Program-made: the position numbers and the translations under genes | Assembly (NCBI GenBank): GCA_002313895.1 | Contig: DCAW01000007.1 | Span: 25,401 to 52,193, forward strand | Source: Dehalococcoidia bacterium UBA1123 | GTDB taxonomy: Bacteria > Chloroflexota > Dehalococcoidia > Lucifugimonadales > UBA1123 | DNA: 26,793 bases | Direction: 5' to 3' | Shown: one piece after another, positions 1 through 7,388 of the stretch | How the letters are laid out: each line of letters begins with the position of its first letter | Position numbering within the stretch: the first letter of the stretch is position 1 | The notes under the pieces: model-generated | Told to the model about the DNA's origin: nothing | Seen by the model: only the letters and a program-made list of their open reading frames with translations | The model's database searches: none

Positions 1-189
1 GTTCCCTCGGCCTTTGCCGTAGTCGTTGACGTACCACCCGCTGCCCTTGAAGATAATTGGCGGCGCGTGGAATTGGCGGTTGGAAGTGGAACCGCACTCA
101 GGGCACGGCATGACTGTGTCTGAATTGAAGGATTGGCGCAGCTCAAACACATGCTCGCAACTGCTGCACTTGTAATCATACCTTGGCAA
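1..189 (-). CDS. FmdB-type zinc-ribbon protein (partial, C-terminus outside window)
   Basis: Reading leftwards from a TTG at 189, the frame is open for 63 codons to the window edge. It begins MPRYDYKCSSCEHVFELRQSF and contains two CxxC pairs, CSSC and CPEC, about 25 residues apart. These are followed by the conserved PPIIFKGSGWYVNDYGK stretch. This is the small FmdB/CxxC_CXXC_SSSS zinc-ribbon family, whose members are often annotated as putative regulators but have no firmly established function. The TTG start is chosen because GGAGG lies 6 bases upstream and no ATG fits. The usual family length is about 70-110 residues, so perhaps a third or less is missing. A promoter and a CIRCE-like palindrome precede it, so the transcript may be stress controlled and may include further genes outside the window. 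Family assignment is firm; the role is unknown. Confidence 0.88.
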   Translation of the reverse strand, partial: MPRYDYKCSSCEHVFELRQSFNSDTVMPCPECGSTSNRQFHAPPIIFKGSGWYVNDYGKGRGN

Positions 190-216
190 ATGGGGCCTCC
201 CCGGAGTTCTGAATAA

Positions 217-243
217 TTAGCAGTCACGGTCCGTGACTGCTAC
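217..243 (-). promoter_or_regulatory. CIRCE-like inverted repeat (candidate HrcA-type operator)
   Basis: The site reads TTAGCAGTC, nine bases, GACTGCTAC. The perfectly self-complementary part spans 218-242 (12-base arms around one base). The consensus CIRCE element bound by the heat-shock repressor HrcA is TTAGCACTC-N9-GAGTGCTAA. This site keeps the same arm length and spacer and differs at one symmetric position in each arm and at the final base. It lies between the promoter for the leftward zinc-ribbon gene and its ribosome-binding site, where CIRCE elements normally sit. The palindrome is seen directly; HrcA binding is inference and another dimeric repressor is possible. Confidence 0.55.
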
Positions 244-254
244 CGCCATCTATT

Positions 255-283
255 AATTTAGCATCGGCCAGAAAAGCTGTCAA
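255..283 (-). promoter_or_regulatory. sigma70-type promoter for the zinc-ribbon gene
   Basis: On the minus strand a perfect TTGACA (283-278) is followed after 17 bases by TAAATT (260-255), which matches the -10 consensus at four of six positions. The predicted start of transcription is near 248. The CIRCE-like palindrome would then cover roughly the first 30 transcribed bases, ahead of the TTG start at 189. Confidence 0.65.
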
Positions 284-335
284 ATAGATTTAGCTTTGGA
301 TGTATGCAAAATCAAGACGCATAACGCAGTTAAAT

Positions 336-367
336 TGTCATGCTGAGCCGAGGCGAAGCATTTGGTC
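336..367. repeat. Short hairpin-forming intergenic repeat, copy 1
   Basis: This element (TGTCATGCTGAG... GCGAAGCATTTGGTC) matches a second intergenic copy at 5179-5210 across CTGAG, AGGCGAAG and TGGTC. ATGCT (340-344) can pair with AGCAT (357-361). The same stem in copy 2 is ATTCT/AGAAT, so one base pair has changed on both sides. It resembles the short REP-like elements with a CTGAG...GCGAAG core seen between genes in many bacterial genomes. The rest of 190-438, apart from the promoter and operator, shows nothing else recognisable. Confidence 0.5.
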
Positions 368-438
368 TCCTTCAAGACGGCTGTTGAACTTGACCCGCGA
401 GAATCTTCGACCATGTTAACTTGTGAAGTCCGCCGACG

Positions 439-2193
439 CTACTCCCGCGGAACCACCGGTAATTTAACGTGCGAAGGATACTCATCAGTGTGGAACACAT
501 GCTGAAGCGCTGAGACAAATTCGGTGTCCGAGCCAATCTCCTCGCCCGTGTTGGTGTTCCTGTCGAACCTCGGGAAGTTGGAGGATGAAATCTCCAGTCG
601 AATCTGATGCCCTTTTAGGAACAGATTGCTGTTGGCCCACAGGTCAATCGTGTACTCATAAACCTGTCCCGGCTGAGGCAGGCTCGGCGGCTGGTTTGGG
701 TTCCGGTATCGCGCCCGGATAATCCCGTCCGTGAGATTTCGAGCGTAGCCATCGGGATGCACGTCGACCAGCTTCCCTGTGAAATCAGTGTCGTGCGCCG
801 AGGAGGACGCGAAAAGCGTAACCGTGATCGGTCCTGTGACTTCCATATCAACTTCAAGAGGCAGAGTGCTGTACACCAGCACATCCTCTCGACCCTCCAC
901 TGGACGCTGGTCATAAACGCCGGATGCCATGAACGCGGGGTCACAGCACAAACCGCCGCCCAGGGTGGGCACAGGCAGCAGCGGGTTATAAGCATACACA
1001 TCCGGCGATTCCTCGCCCGACGGAGCCGCAGTAGACAGCGCGCCGTTGCCATTCAGTGTGTTGGCGTTGCCTCTGCTGTGGAGATAATAATTAACCGTCT
1101 CCGCCCGTGAAAGCGGCCATTCATCCTCGTAGCGCCAGACATTCTCGCCCTCAACAAAAATGCGGACGGGTTGTTCATCCGCGACGCCGTTGTCTTCGTC
1201 TCGGAGCCAGTGATCGTAGTACCTCAGCATCTCCCCGGCGAGGTCGATAGACGCCCCCGCCGCCCGCGTGCCGAAGTTGTGCTCGCCGGAAACTGAAGGC
1301 GGCGAACCGCCATGCACCCACGGCCCAATCGTCAACCTTTGGCCTCGACGCGCTTCATTGGTCGCTCCGAGTTCCTGCATGCGGGTGAAGTTCCTAATCG
1401 TCCCGCCCAGGAAAATGTCATGCCAGCCTCCAAAATTATAAGCAGGCACTGAGATATTGGAGTGGGATTCCTCGATGGACACGGCCTTCCAATATTCGTC
1501 GTTTTCAGGGTGAGCCAGCCAGTCATAATAATAAGGAGCAAGCTCGCCCTTGAGGTGCGGCATCTCGCTCATAGGCAAGTGCAGGAAACCTTCGTTCAAA
1601 TTGTCCTTCGCCTTAATCACCCGTTCCCTGTCATCATCTGTCAGATGCAGCCTGCGCGACAGGTTCCCCCAGTTCGCCTCTGTCAGCGCGCCCATAGACC
1701 AGGAGAGGTTGAATCCAAGCTCAAACGCACCGCCCTGCCATGCCCAGCCTTCGTGATAATCAGAAGCCGTAACGCCTGGGACGATAGCCGCCAATGAAGG
1801 GGCGCCGGACTTCGCCGCCAGCCACTGTGTCGCACCTACATACGACACCCCATACATTCCCACCTTGCCGTTGCACCAAGATTGGCTTGCCACCCACTCC
1901 ACCGAATCGAACCCATCGTCGATCTCGTTCACGAAGGTGTAGAACACGCCATCCGATGCGTAGCGTCCTCGGACATCCTGAATAACAACCGCATACCCGT
2001 GCATGGCCGCGGTGATGGCATCAAGCGTTCCTGTCCGATTCATTCCGGCTGACTTGTTATAGGGAGTCCGCTGCAACAGCGCGGGAACGCTCCCAGACAC
2101 ATCCGGCCTGAACACATCGGCGAACGTGGTCGTGCCGTCGCGCATCATGATCGCGACGTTGTAATCGAACTTAACAGAATATGGCCCAGGCAT
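439..2193 (-). CDS. CocE/NonD family serine hydrolase (X-Pro dipeptidyl-peptidase-like)
   Basis: A 584-residue alpha/beta hydrolase of the CocE/NonD family (Peptidase S15 fold), close to the usual 550-600 residues. Members hydrolyse esters or amides; cocaine esterase and glutaryl-7-ACA acylase are characterised relatives. The nucleophile elbow is GVSYVG with Ser117. Asp259 in GGWHDIFLGG and His294 in IGPWVHGG complete a triad at the spacing known for cocaine esterase. The C-terminal half (about 330-584) has the features of the PepX_C jelly-roll domain, including VTLFASSSAHDTDF and LRLEISSSNFPRFDRN-like segments. No signal peptide is visible, so it is probably cytoplasmic. The ATG at 2193 has GGAGG 7 bases upstream. 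It is transcribed divergently from the M20 amidohydrolases. The substrate cannot be told from sequence. Confidence 0.93.
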   Translation of the reverse strand: MPGPYSVKFDYNVAIMMRDGTTTFADVFRPDVSGSVPALLQRTPYNKSAGMNRTGTLDAITAAMHGYAVVIQDVRGRYASDGVFYTFVNEIDDGFDSVEWVASQSWCNGKVGMYGVSYVGATQWLAAKSGAPSLAAIVPGVTASDYHEGWAWQGGAFELGFNLSWSMGALTEANWGNLSRRLHLTDDDRERVIKAKDNLNEGFLHLPMSEMPHLKGELAPYYYDWLAHPENDEYWKAVSIEESHSNISVPAYNFGGWHDIFLGGTIRNFTRMQELGATNEARRGQRLTIGPWVHGGSPPSVSGEHNFGTRAAGASIDLAGEMLRYYDHWLRDEDNGVADEQPVRIFVEGENVWRYEDEWPLSRAETVNYYLHSRGNANTLNGNGALSTAAPSGEESPDVYAYNPLLPVPTLGGGLCCDPAFMASGVYDQRPVEGREDVLVYSTLPLEVDMEVTGPITVTLFASSSAHDTDFTGKLVDVHPDGYARNLTDGIIRARYRNPNQPPSLPQPGQVYEYTIDLWANSNLFLKGHQIRLEISSSNFPRFDRNTNTGEEIGSDTEFVSALQHVFHTDEYPSHVKLPVVPRE

Positions 2194-2354
2194 TAGATTC
2201 CCTCCATCAGGGTTGGTCTGAAATAGTGTTCAACAGCCACGCACTCAATGGCGGGTGTGACTCTAGCACAGCACAGATGTTCCTGCAACTGGCCATGATC
2301 GCCGCATTCATCATGGTCGAACCGCACACGATCAATCTTCCCACGGCCCTCGTA

Positions 2355-2383
2355 TTGGCCGACGAGCCGGCGTTTGTTACAAT
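2355..2383 (+). promoter_or_regulatory. Promoter candidate for the M20 amidohydrolase pair
   Basis: TTGGCC (2355-2360), a 17-base spacer and TACAAT (2378-2383) form a good sigma70-type promoter. The -10 is extended by TG one base upstream (TGT-TACAAT). Transcription would begin near 2390, about 48 bases before the ATG at 2438. The rest of the 244-base divergent intergenic region shows no clear operator. Confidence 0.5.
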
Positions 2384-2437
2384 CGGCTCAACCAAAAAAG
2401 TCTGAACTTGTCACCACGCCTCCAGGGAGCATTCAGT

Positions 2438-3766
2438 ATGCCAACAATACAAGAGCTTAAAGATAGGGTCAATGCGGCAATCGACCGCCAGGCCGACCAA
2501 CTTATCAAGACCGCCAAGACCATTTTAAACAACCCGGAACCGGGGTTCAGGGAGTTCAAGACGGCAAAGCTAGTCGGCGAGGTGTTCGACAGCTTTGGCA
2601 TCGCTCACCAAGACGGAATCGGCATAACCGGACTCAAAGGCTACCTCGACGGCGCGACCCAAGGGCCGACCGTCGGGGTCATGGGTGAGCTGGACTCCCT
2701 GAAAGTCCAGGGGCACCCCCACGTCGATTCCGAAACCGACGCCGCCCACGCCTGCGGCCACCACTGCCAGATTGGCATGATGCTAGGTGTGGCGGCTGGC
2801 TTGCAGGCCGACGGAGTCTTGGAAAACCTCTCAGGCAGAATCGCGCTAATGGCCGTGCCGGCCGAGGAGTACATCGAAGTCGCATACCGCGATGACCTGC
2901 GCCGTGAAGGCAAGCTGGAGTTCATCGGAGGCAAACCCGAGTTCATCCGGCTCGGCGCATTAGACGACGTGGACGTCGCAATGATGACCCACACCTCCAG
3001 CAACTCCCAAGAGGGCAAGATCGCCTTTGGCGGCACCAACAACGGCATGGTGGCCAAGAGGATCCGATTCCTCGGACGCGCCTCTCACGCCGGCGGCGCT
3101 CCTTGGCTGGGCGTCAACGCTCTCAACGCCGCGATGATCGCAATGTCGGGAATCCACGCCCAGCGCGAGACCTACCAGGACGCTCACACCGTGCGGATCC
3201 ATCCCATCATCACCCAGGGCGGTGTCGCCGTAAGCTCCGTCCCGGCGGACGTCAGGATGGAGACCTACGTGCGCGGCGCCAACACCGAGGGATTCCTCGA
3301 CGCATCAACAAAGGTTGACCGCGCCCTCCGAGCCGGGGCAATGGCCGTCGGTGGAAGCGTCGAAATCACCACCCTCCCCGGCTACTTGCCAATCCAGAGC
3401 GACGAATCAATGCTCGACCTCTACAAGGTCAACGCCGCGTCGCTGGTCGGCGAGGAAAATCTGGTCCGACTGCAACATCGCACCGGTTCCACCGATATGG
3501 GAGACGTGTCCCAACTCATGCCGGTTATTCACCCATACGTCGTGGCCGCTACCGGAAACGGCCACGGCATCGACTACGTCGTTCAGGACTACGAACTGGG
3601 AGTCATCACTGGCGCCAAAGCGATGGCTATGACTGTCATTGATCTGCTTTCCGACGGCGCCCGTCAGGCCAACCGCATCAAAGCCGAGTACAACGCCCCC
3701 CTTACCAAAGATTCTTACCTGTCCCTCATGCGCGGCATGCTCAAAGAGGGAACGTACACCAAATAG
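2438..3766 (+). CDS. M20 family amidohydrolase, paralog 1
   Basis: A 442-residue metal-dependent amidohydrolase of the M20 group, resembling the AbgB/aminobenzoyl-glutamate hydrolase and aminoacylase branch. Visible landmarks are GELDSL (83-88), the AHACGHH metal site (103-109), the catalytic Glu pair in PAEEY (143-144), the His of THTSS and a late GNGHG motif. A central dimerisation segment contains SHAGGAPWLGVNALNA. The family removes acyl or amino-acid groups from amides with two metal ions, here probably in the cytoplasm since no signal peptide is seen. The ATG at 2438 is preferred over an upstream TTG (2408) because GGGAG lies 8 bases before it and the downstream paralog starts at the same alignment position. 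The next gene begins 18 bases downstream, so they are almost certainly co-transcribed. Confidence 0.9.
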   Translation: MPTIQELKDRVNAAIDRQADQLIKTAKTILNNPEPGFREFKTAKLVGEVFDSFGIAHQDGIGITGLKGYLDGATQGPTVGVMGELDSLKVQGHPHVDSETDAAHACGHHCQIGMMLGVAAGLQADGVLENLSGRIALMAVPAEEYIEVAYRDDLRREGKLEFIGGKPEFIRLGALDDVDVAMMTHTSSNSQEGKIAFGGTNNGMVAKRIRFLGRASHAGGAPWLGVNALNAAMIAMSGIHAQRETYQDAHTVRIHPIITQGGVAVSSVPADVRMETYVRGANTEGFLDASTKVDRALRAGAMAVGGSVEITTLPGYLPIQSDESMLDLYKVNAASLVGEENLVRLQHRTGSTDMGDVSQLMPVIHPYVVAATGNGHGIDYVVQDYELGVITGAKAMAMTVIDLLSDGARQANRIKAEYNAPLTKDSYLSLMRGMLKEGTYTK

Positions 3767-3784
3767 CGCCCACCTGGAGGAACC

Positions 3785-5128
3785 ATGTCCACCCTCGAAG
3801 ACCTCAAAGCCAAAGCTCAAGCCGCCATCGACGACCGCGCCGAGTGGCTGATTCGCAACGCCCTCACCATCCTCGACAACCCTGAACCCGGATTCCACGA
3901 GATAAAGACCTCCCGCTTCGTCAGCGAGAAGATGAGCGAGTTGGGCATCGACCACGAGAGCGGCATCGCGATCACAGGTCTCAAAGGTGTAGTTCAGGGC
4001 GGCAAGCCCGGCCCGACTGTGGCGATTATCGGCGAACTGGACTCGCTCAGAGTTCTCGACCATCCCCACACCGACCCCGACACCGGAGCCGCCCACGCCT
4101 GCGGCCACCATTGCCAGACACCCATGATGCTTGGCGCCGCGGTCGGCTTGATGCTTCCCGAAGTCTTGGAAAACCTGGCCGGCAACATAGCCTTCATAGC
4201 CGTGCCAGCGGAGGAGTTCATCGACGTCGAATACCGCTGGGGACTCCATCAGAACGGCACGCTTGGCCTGATGGCAGGCAAGCAGGAGTTCATTCGTCTT
4301 GGAGCCTTCGACGACGTCGACATGGCGATGATCGTCCACACCGCCTCCGACTCACAGGAATCCACGAAGTTCTCAATCGGAGGCACCAGCAACGGTCACG
4401 TCGTCAAATTCGTTAAATTCATAGGCAAAGCCTCCCACGCCGGAGGCTCGCCCCATCTGGGCGTCAATGCCCTCCAGGCCGCAATGGTCGCGCTCAACGC
4501 CCTCAACACCCAGAGAGAGACGTTTCAAGACCAGAACAACATTCGCCTACACGGCATCTTGACCCAGGGAGGCGTCTCGGTGAACTCCATCCCTGCCGAC
4601 GTCCGATACGAAGGCCGAGTGCGAGGCCGCACCGCCGAAGCCATAGCCGACGCCAACGGCAAGATGGACAATTGCCTACGCGCGGGCGCTCTCACAATGG
4701 GGGCTCAAGTCGAAATCGTCACCATCCCCGGCTACCTTCCTATGAAAAACCACCAGGGCATGATGGATATATTCAAGCAGAATGCCATCGAAATCGTCGG
4801 AGAGTCCGAGATCACAACCCATCCGGCCGACCGCAACCGGGGCGGGTCCACCGACATGGGCGACCTCAGCCAGCTAATGCCCGTAATCCACCCCTACACG
4901 ACCGCTGCCACAGGCTCTGGCCACTCTGTCGACTATGTGGTTCAGGACTACACCCAGGCAGTCGTCAACCCGGCCAAGGCGATGGCGATGACCGTCATCG
5001 ACCTCCTTTACGACGACGGCCAAAAAGCCAAAGAGTTGATCGACAACCACACACCGCTGTTCAACAAGAACAGCTACCTTAACTTCCAGAACTCCCGCCT
5101 AACAGAGGAGCGGTACATCGGGGAGTAG
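3785..5128 (+). CDS. M20 family amidohydrolase, paralog 2
   Basis: A 447-residue paralog of the gene just upstream. By eye more than half of the residues agree, and the first 150 align without any gap. GELDSL, AHACGHHC and PAEEF occupy the same residue numbers as in paralog 1 (83-88, 104-110, 141-145). The second-domain SHAGGSPHLGVNALQA and the late GSGHS motif are also kept. The ATG at 3785 has GGAGG 4 bases upstream. Differences cluster around YRWGLHQNGTLGLMAGKQ and the C-terminal tail, which suggests a different substrate or a heteromeric enzyme, as in AbgA/AbgB-type systems. No transporter gene is adjacent. Family is firm; substrate unknown. Confidence 0.9.
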   Translation: MSTLEDLKAKAQAAIDDRAEWLIRNALTILDNPEPGFHEIKTSRFVSEKMSELGIDHESGIAITGLKGVVQGGKPGPTVAIIGELDSLRVLDHPHTDPDTGAAHACGHHCQTPMMLGAAVGLMLPEVLENLAGNIAFIAVPAEEFIDVEYRWGLHQNGTLGLMAGKQEFIRLGAFDDVDMAMIVHTASDSQESTKFSIGGTSNGHVVKFVKFIGKASHAGGSPHLGVNALQAAMVALNALNTQRETFQDQNNIRLHGILTQGGVSVNSIPADVRYEGRVRGRTAEAIADANGKMDNCLRAGALTMGAQVEIVTIPGYLPMKNHQGMMDIFKQNAIEIVGESEITTHPADRNRGGSTDMGDLSQLMPVIHPYTTAATGSGHSVDYVVQDYTQAVVNPAKAMAMTVIDLLYDDGQKAKELIDNHTPLFNKNSYLNFQNSRLTEERYIGE

Positions 5129-5131
5129 CTT

Positions 5132-5155
5132 TCAGCCGTCAGCGATCAGCCGTCA
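5132..5155. repeat. Short direct repeat after the amidohydrolase pair
   Basis: TCAGCCGTCA occurs twice (5132-5141 and 5146-5155), separated by GCGA. It lies a few bases after the stop of the second M20 gene, just ahead of copy 2 of the hairpin repeat. It looks like slippage-derived intergenic DNA and no function is apparent. Confidence 0.4.
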
Positions 5156-5178
5156 CCTCCGAGCTGCCTCAATATTCG

Positions 5179-5210
5179 CCATTCTGAGTCCGCAGGCGAA
5201 GAATCTGGTC
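5179..5210. repeat. Short hairpin-forming intergenic repeat, copy 2
   Basis: CATTCTGAG... AGGCGAAGAATCTGGTC is a close relative of copy 1 at 336-367. ATTCT (5181-5185) can pair with AGAAT (5200-5204). It sits in the 364-base gap between the second M20 gene and moxR. That gap otherwise holds only the direct repeat at 5132-5155 and a TATAAT box. Confidence 0.5.
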
Positions 5211-5283
5211 GCATATAAAGCCCCAGTCGCAACACCCGCAACCCAACTTTTCCCTCTGCAATCCGTTACAAATTACAGCACCG

Positions 5284-5289
5284 TATAAT
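5284..5289 (+). promoter_or_regulatory. Possible -10 box upstream of the moxR-bat operon
   Basis: A perfect TATAAT lies about 200 bases before the moxR start. No convincing -35 is seen at 16-19 bases upstream, so this is only a candidate. If used, the operon would have a leader of roughly 200 bases. Confidence 0.25.
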
Positions 5290-5492
5290 AATAGGGTGAC
5301 CTCCCCGTGCGCGCCGAATTCACGCCTTGAGATTACGGGCTCGTAACAATCACGAAACCTATGTGAAACACGGGTGTGGCACAATGGAATCATAGAAACT
5401 CGCGCAGCGTCGGCTCAATGTGCTTTCACGCTCGCAATCTGGCGAGTGCAAATCCCAAAGAACGCAACATTTCAATATCGGGAGACACGAAA

Positions 5493-6482
5493 ATGAACCT
5501 CGCAGGACTTCGGGCGCTCAATCAACAGGTTGAACAAGAGGCTTCGTTCCTCCGGAACCTGCTCGACGAAATTCGCAAGGTCATAGTGGGGCAGGACGCC
5601 CTTGTCGAACGGGTGATAATTGGCCTGTTAGCAGACGGGCACATACTTCTCGAAGGCGTCCCTGGCCTTGCCAAGACCCTCCTGATTAAGACTCTCTCCC
5701 AGGCCATCCATGCGGACTTTTCGCGTATCCAGTTCACCCCGGACCTTTTGCCTGCCGACCTCATAGGCACGCAGATATACAACCCTCGCACCTCTGAATT
5801 TACGGTTCACCAGGGGCCGATATTCGCCAACATGATACTCGCCGACGAGGTGAACCGAGCTCCCGCCAAGGTCCAGAGCGCCCTGCTGGAGTGCATGCAG
5901 GAACGCCAGGTAACCATCGGAGACCAAACCTTTCCTCTAAGCGACCTCTTCCTTGTCCTCGCAACCCAGAATCCGATCGAGCAAGAGGGAACCTACCCGC
6001 TCCCCGAGGCCCAAGTTGACAGGTTCATGCTCAAAGTCCTGGTAGACTACCCCACGCGAGAGGAAGAACGCCTAATCGTGGACCGTATGACTGGCTTTGA
6101 TCTGCCCGAAATCAAGCCTGTCGTCACCCAGGATGATATCCTGCGAGCCAGAAATGTGGTGCGCTCAATCTACGTGGACGACAAGGTAAAGGAATACGTC
6201 CTCGACCTCGTCCAGGCCACCAGATCGCCCGAAAATGGTCTCCACGACCTGAAACCGCTGATCGCATACGGCGCTTCGCCCAGGGCAAGCATCTACCTGA
6301 TTACCGCCGCACGCGCCCACGCATTCCTCCGGGGCCGAGGATACGTCGCTCCCGAAGACGTCAAGCAGTTGGCAGGTGACGTGCTTCGCCACCGTGTCAT
6401 CACAACCTACGAGGCGGAAGCGGAGTCGATCACTTCCACCGATCTGGTCCAACGAATTCTCGACAGCGTGGAAGTGCCGTAG
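5493..6482 (+). CDS. moxR: MoxR family AAA+ ATPase
   Basis: A 330-residue MoxR-type AAA+ ATPase, the usual length for the family. Walker A is GVPGLAKT (55-62), Walker B is ILADE (115-119) followed by VNRAPAKVQSALLECMQE, sensor 1 is ATQNP (157-161), and PEAQVDRF (171-178) carries the conserved arginine. The AAA lid domain fills the C-terminal third. MoxR ATPases act as chaperone-like remodelers for von Willebrand A proteins, and here the VWA genes lie directly downstream. The ATG at 5493 is chosen because GGGAG is 8 bases upstream and family similarity starts there; an open frame continues up to 5376 but shows no family signal. It is the first gene of the bat-type operon. Confidence 0.93.
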   Translation: MNLAGLRALNQQVEQEASFLRNLLDEIRKVIVGQDALVERVIIGLLADGHILLEGVPGLAKTLLIKTLSQAIHADFSRIQFTPDLLPADLIGTQIYNPRTSEFTVHQGPIFANMILADEVNRAPAKVQSALLECMQERQVTIGDQTFPLSDLFLVLATQNPIEQEGTYPLPEAQVDRFMLKVLVDYPTREEERLIVDRMTGFDLPEIKPVVTQDDILRARNVVRSIYVDDKVKEYVLDLVQATRSPENGLHDLKPLIAYGASPRASIYLITAARAHAFLRGRGYVAPEDVKQLAGDVLRHRVITTYEAEAESITSTDLVQRILDSVEVP

Positions 6483-6494
6483 CAAACACAACAA

Positions 6495-7388
6495 ATGACA
6501 ATACTCACCGAAGAACTCGCCGAAAAGATCAAGAGGATAGAGATCACCGCCCGACATCTGGTCACTGACAGTCTGGCTGGTGAGTACCATTCTGTGTTCA
6601 AAGGCATGGGCATGGAATTTGACGAAATGCGCCCCTACAGCCCAGGGGACGATGTCCGGCGAATCGACTGGAACGTCACGGCCCGCATGAACACGCCCTA
6701 CATCCGAAAATACCAGGAGGAACGAGAACTAACTGTTTTCCTGGCAGTGGACGCTAGTGGATCGTCTGACTTCGGCACTACCGGGCAATTCAAACGAGAG
6801 TTGGCGGCAGAGTTGGCCGCCGTGCTGTCCTTCGCCGCCACCACAAACAACGACAAGGTCGGCCTCTTGATATTCACCGACAAACCCGAGCTAATCGTGC
6901 CACCGAGAAAAGGCAAAAGGCATGTATTGAGAATGGTGCGGGACCTGCTGGTATTCACCCCTGAAGGCAGGGGAACGTCCATCGAATCGGCCCTCGACAC
7001 TATAAATCGTGTAGTGAAACGCCGGAGCATAACTTTTCTAATATCAGATTTCCTGGTCGAACCAGAGAGCCTCCGCAGGCCCCTGGCCGCCACAAATCGC
7101 CGACACGACGTCATAGCCCTGGACCTCCACGACCCGATGGAGCATCAGATTCCAGACGTCGGTCTGATGGTGCTTGAGGACGCTGAGACCGGCGAGCTTG
7201 AATGGGTGGACACCAGCAACAAAGCCTGGAGAGAGGCTTTCGAAGCTCGAACCCTAGATCTGGAGCAACAGAAGCGTCGCTTGCTGTCATCTCTGGCTAT
7301 CGACCATATACAGATTTCGACCGACAAAGATTACGTTGTCGAACTCAACGAATTTTTCGCCCGGCGATCAAGACGCCGCGCCAGATGA
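6495..7388 (+). CDS. DUF58 domain protein (VWA-like partner of MoxR)
   Basis: A 297-residue DUF58 protein. The signature is at 48-64 (YSPGDDVRRIDWNVTAR), followed by a VWA-like fold with a DASGS partial MIDAS (86-90) and a later ISDFL segment. DUF58 proteins nearly always accompany moxR and are thought to be its substrates or partners; their exact biochemistry is unsettled. No membrane segment is visible. The ATG is 12 bases after the moxR stop, and no strong ribosome-binding site is seen, so translation is probably coupled. The stop overlaps the next start by 4 bases (ATGA). Confidence 0.92.
   Translation: MTILTEELAEKIKRIEITARHLVTDSLAGEYHSVFKGMGMEFDEMRPYSPGDDVRRIDWNVTARMNTPYIRKYQEERELTVFLAVDASGSSDFGTTGQFKRELAAELAAVLSFAATTNNDKVGLLIFTDKPELIVPPRKGKRHVLRMVRDLLVFTPEGRGTSIESALDTINRVVKRRSITFLISDFLVEPESLRRPLAATNRRHDVIALDLHDPMEHQIPDVGLMVLEDAETGELEWVDTSNKAWREAFEARTLDLEQQKRRLLSSLAIDHIQISTDKDYVVELNEFFARRSRRRAR

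Noticed and set aside
2200..2290. Possible promoter TTGAGT-N17-TATTTC for the CocE gene on the minus strand
   Set aside because: The -10 matches the consensus at only three positions, so it is too weak to annotate.
3407..4339. A 310-codon open frame on the minus strand across the M20 gene pair
   Set aside because: It is antisense to two well-supported M20 genes, spans the junction between them, has no recognisable domain and arises from their codon bias.
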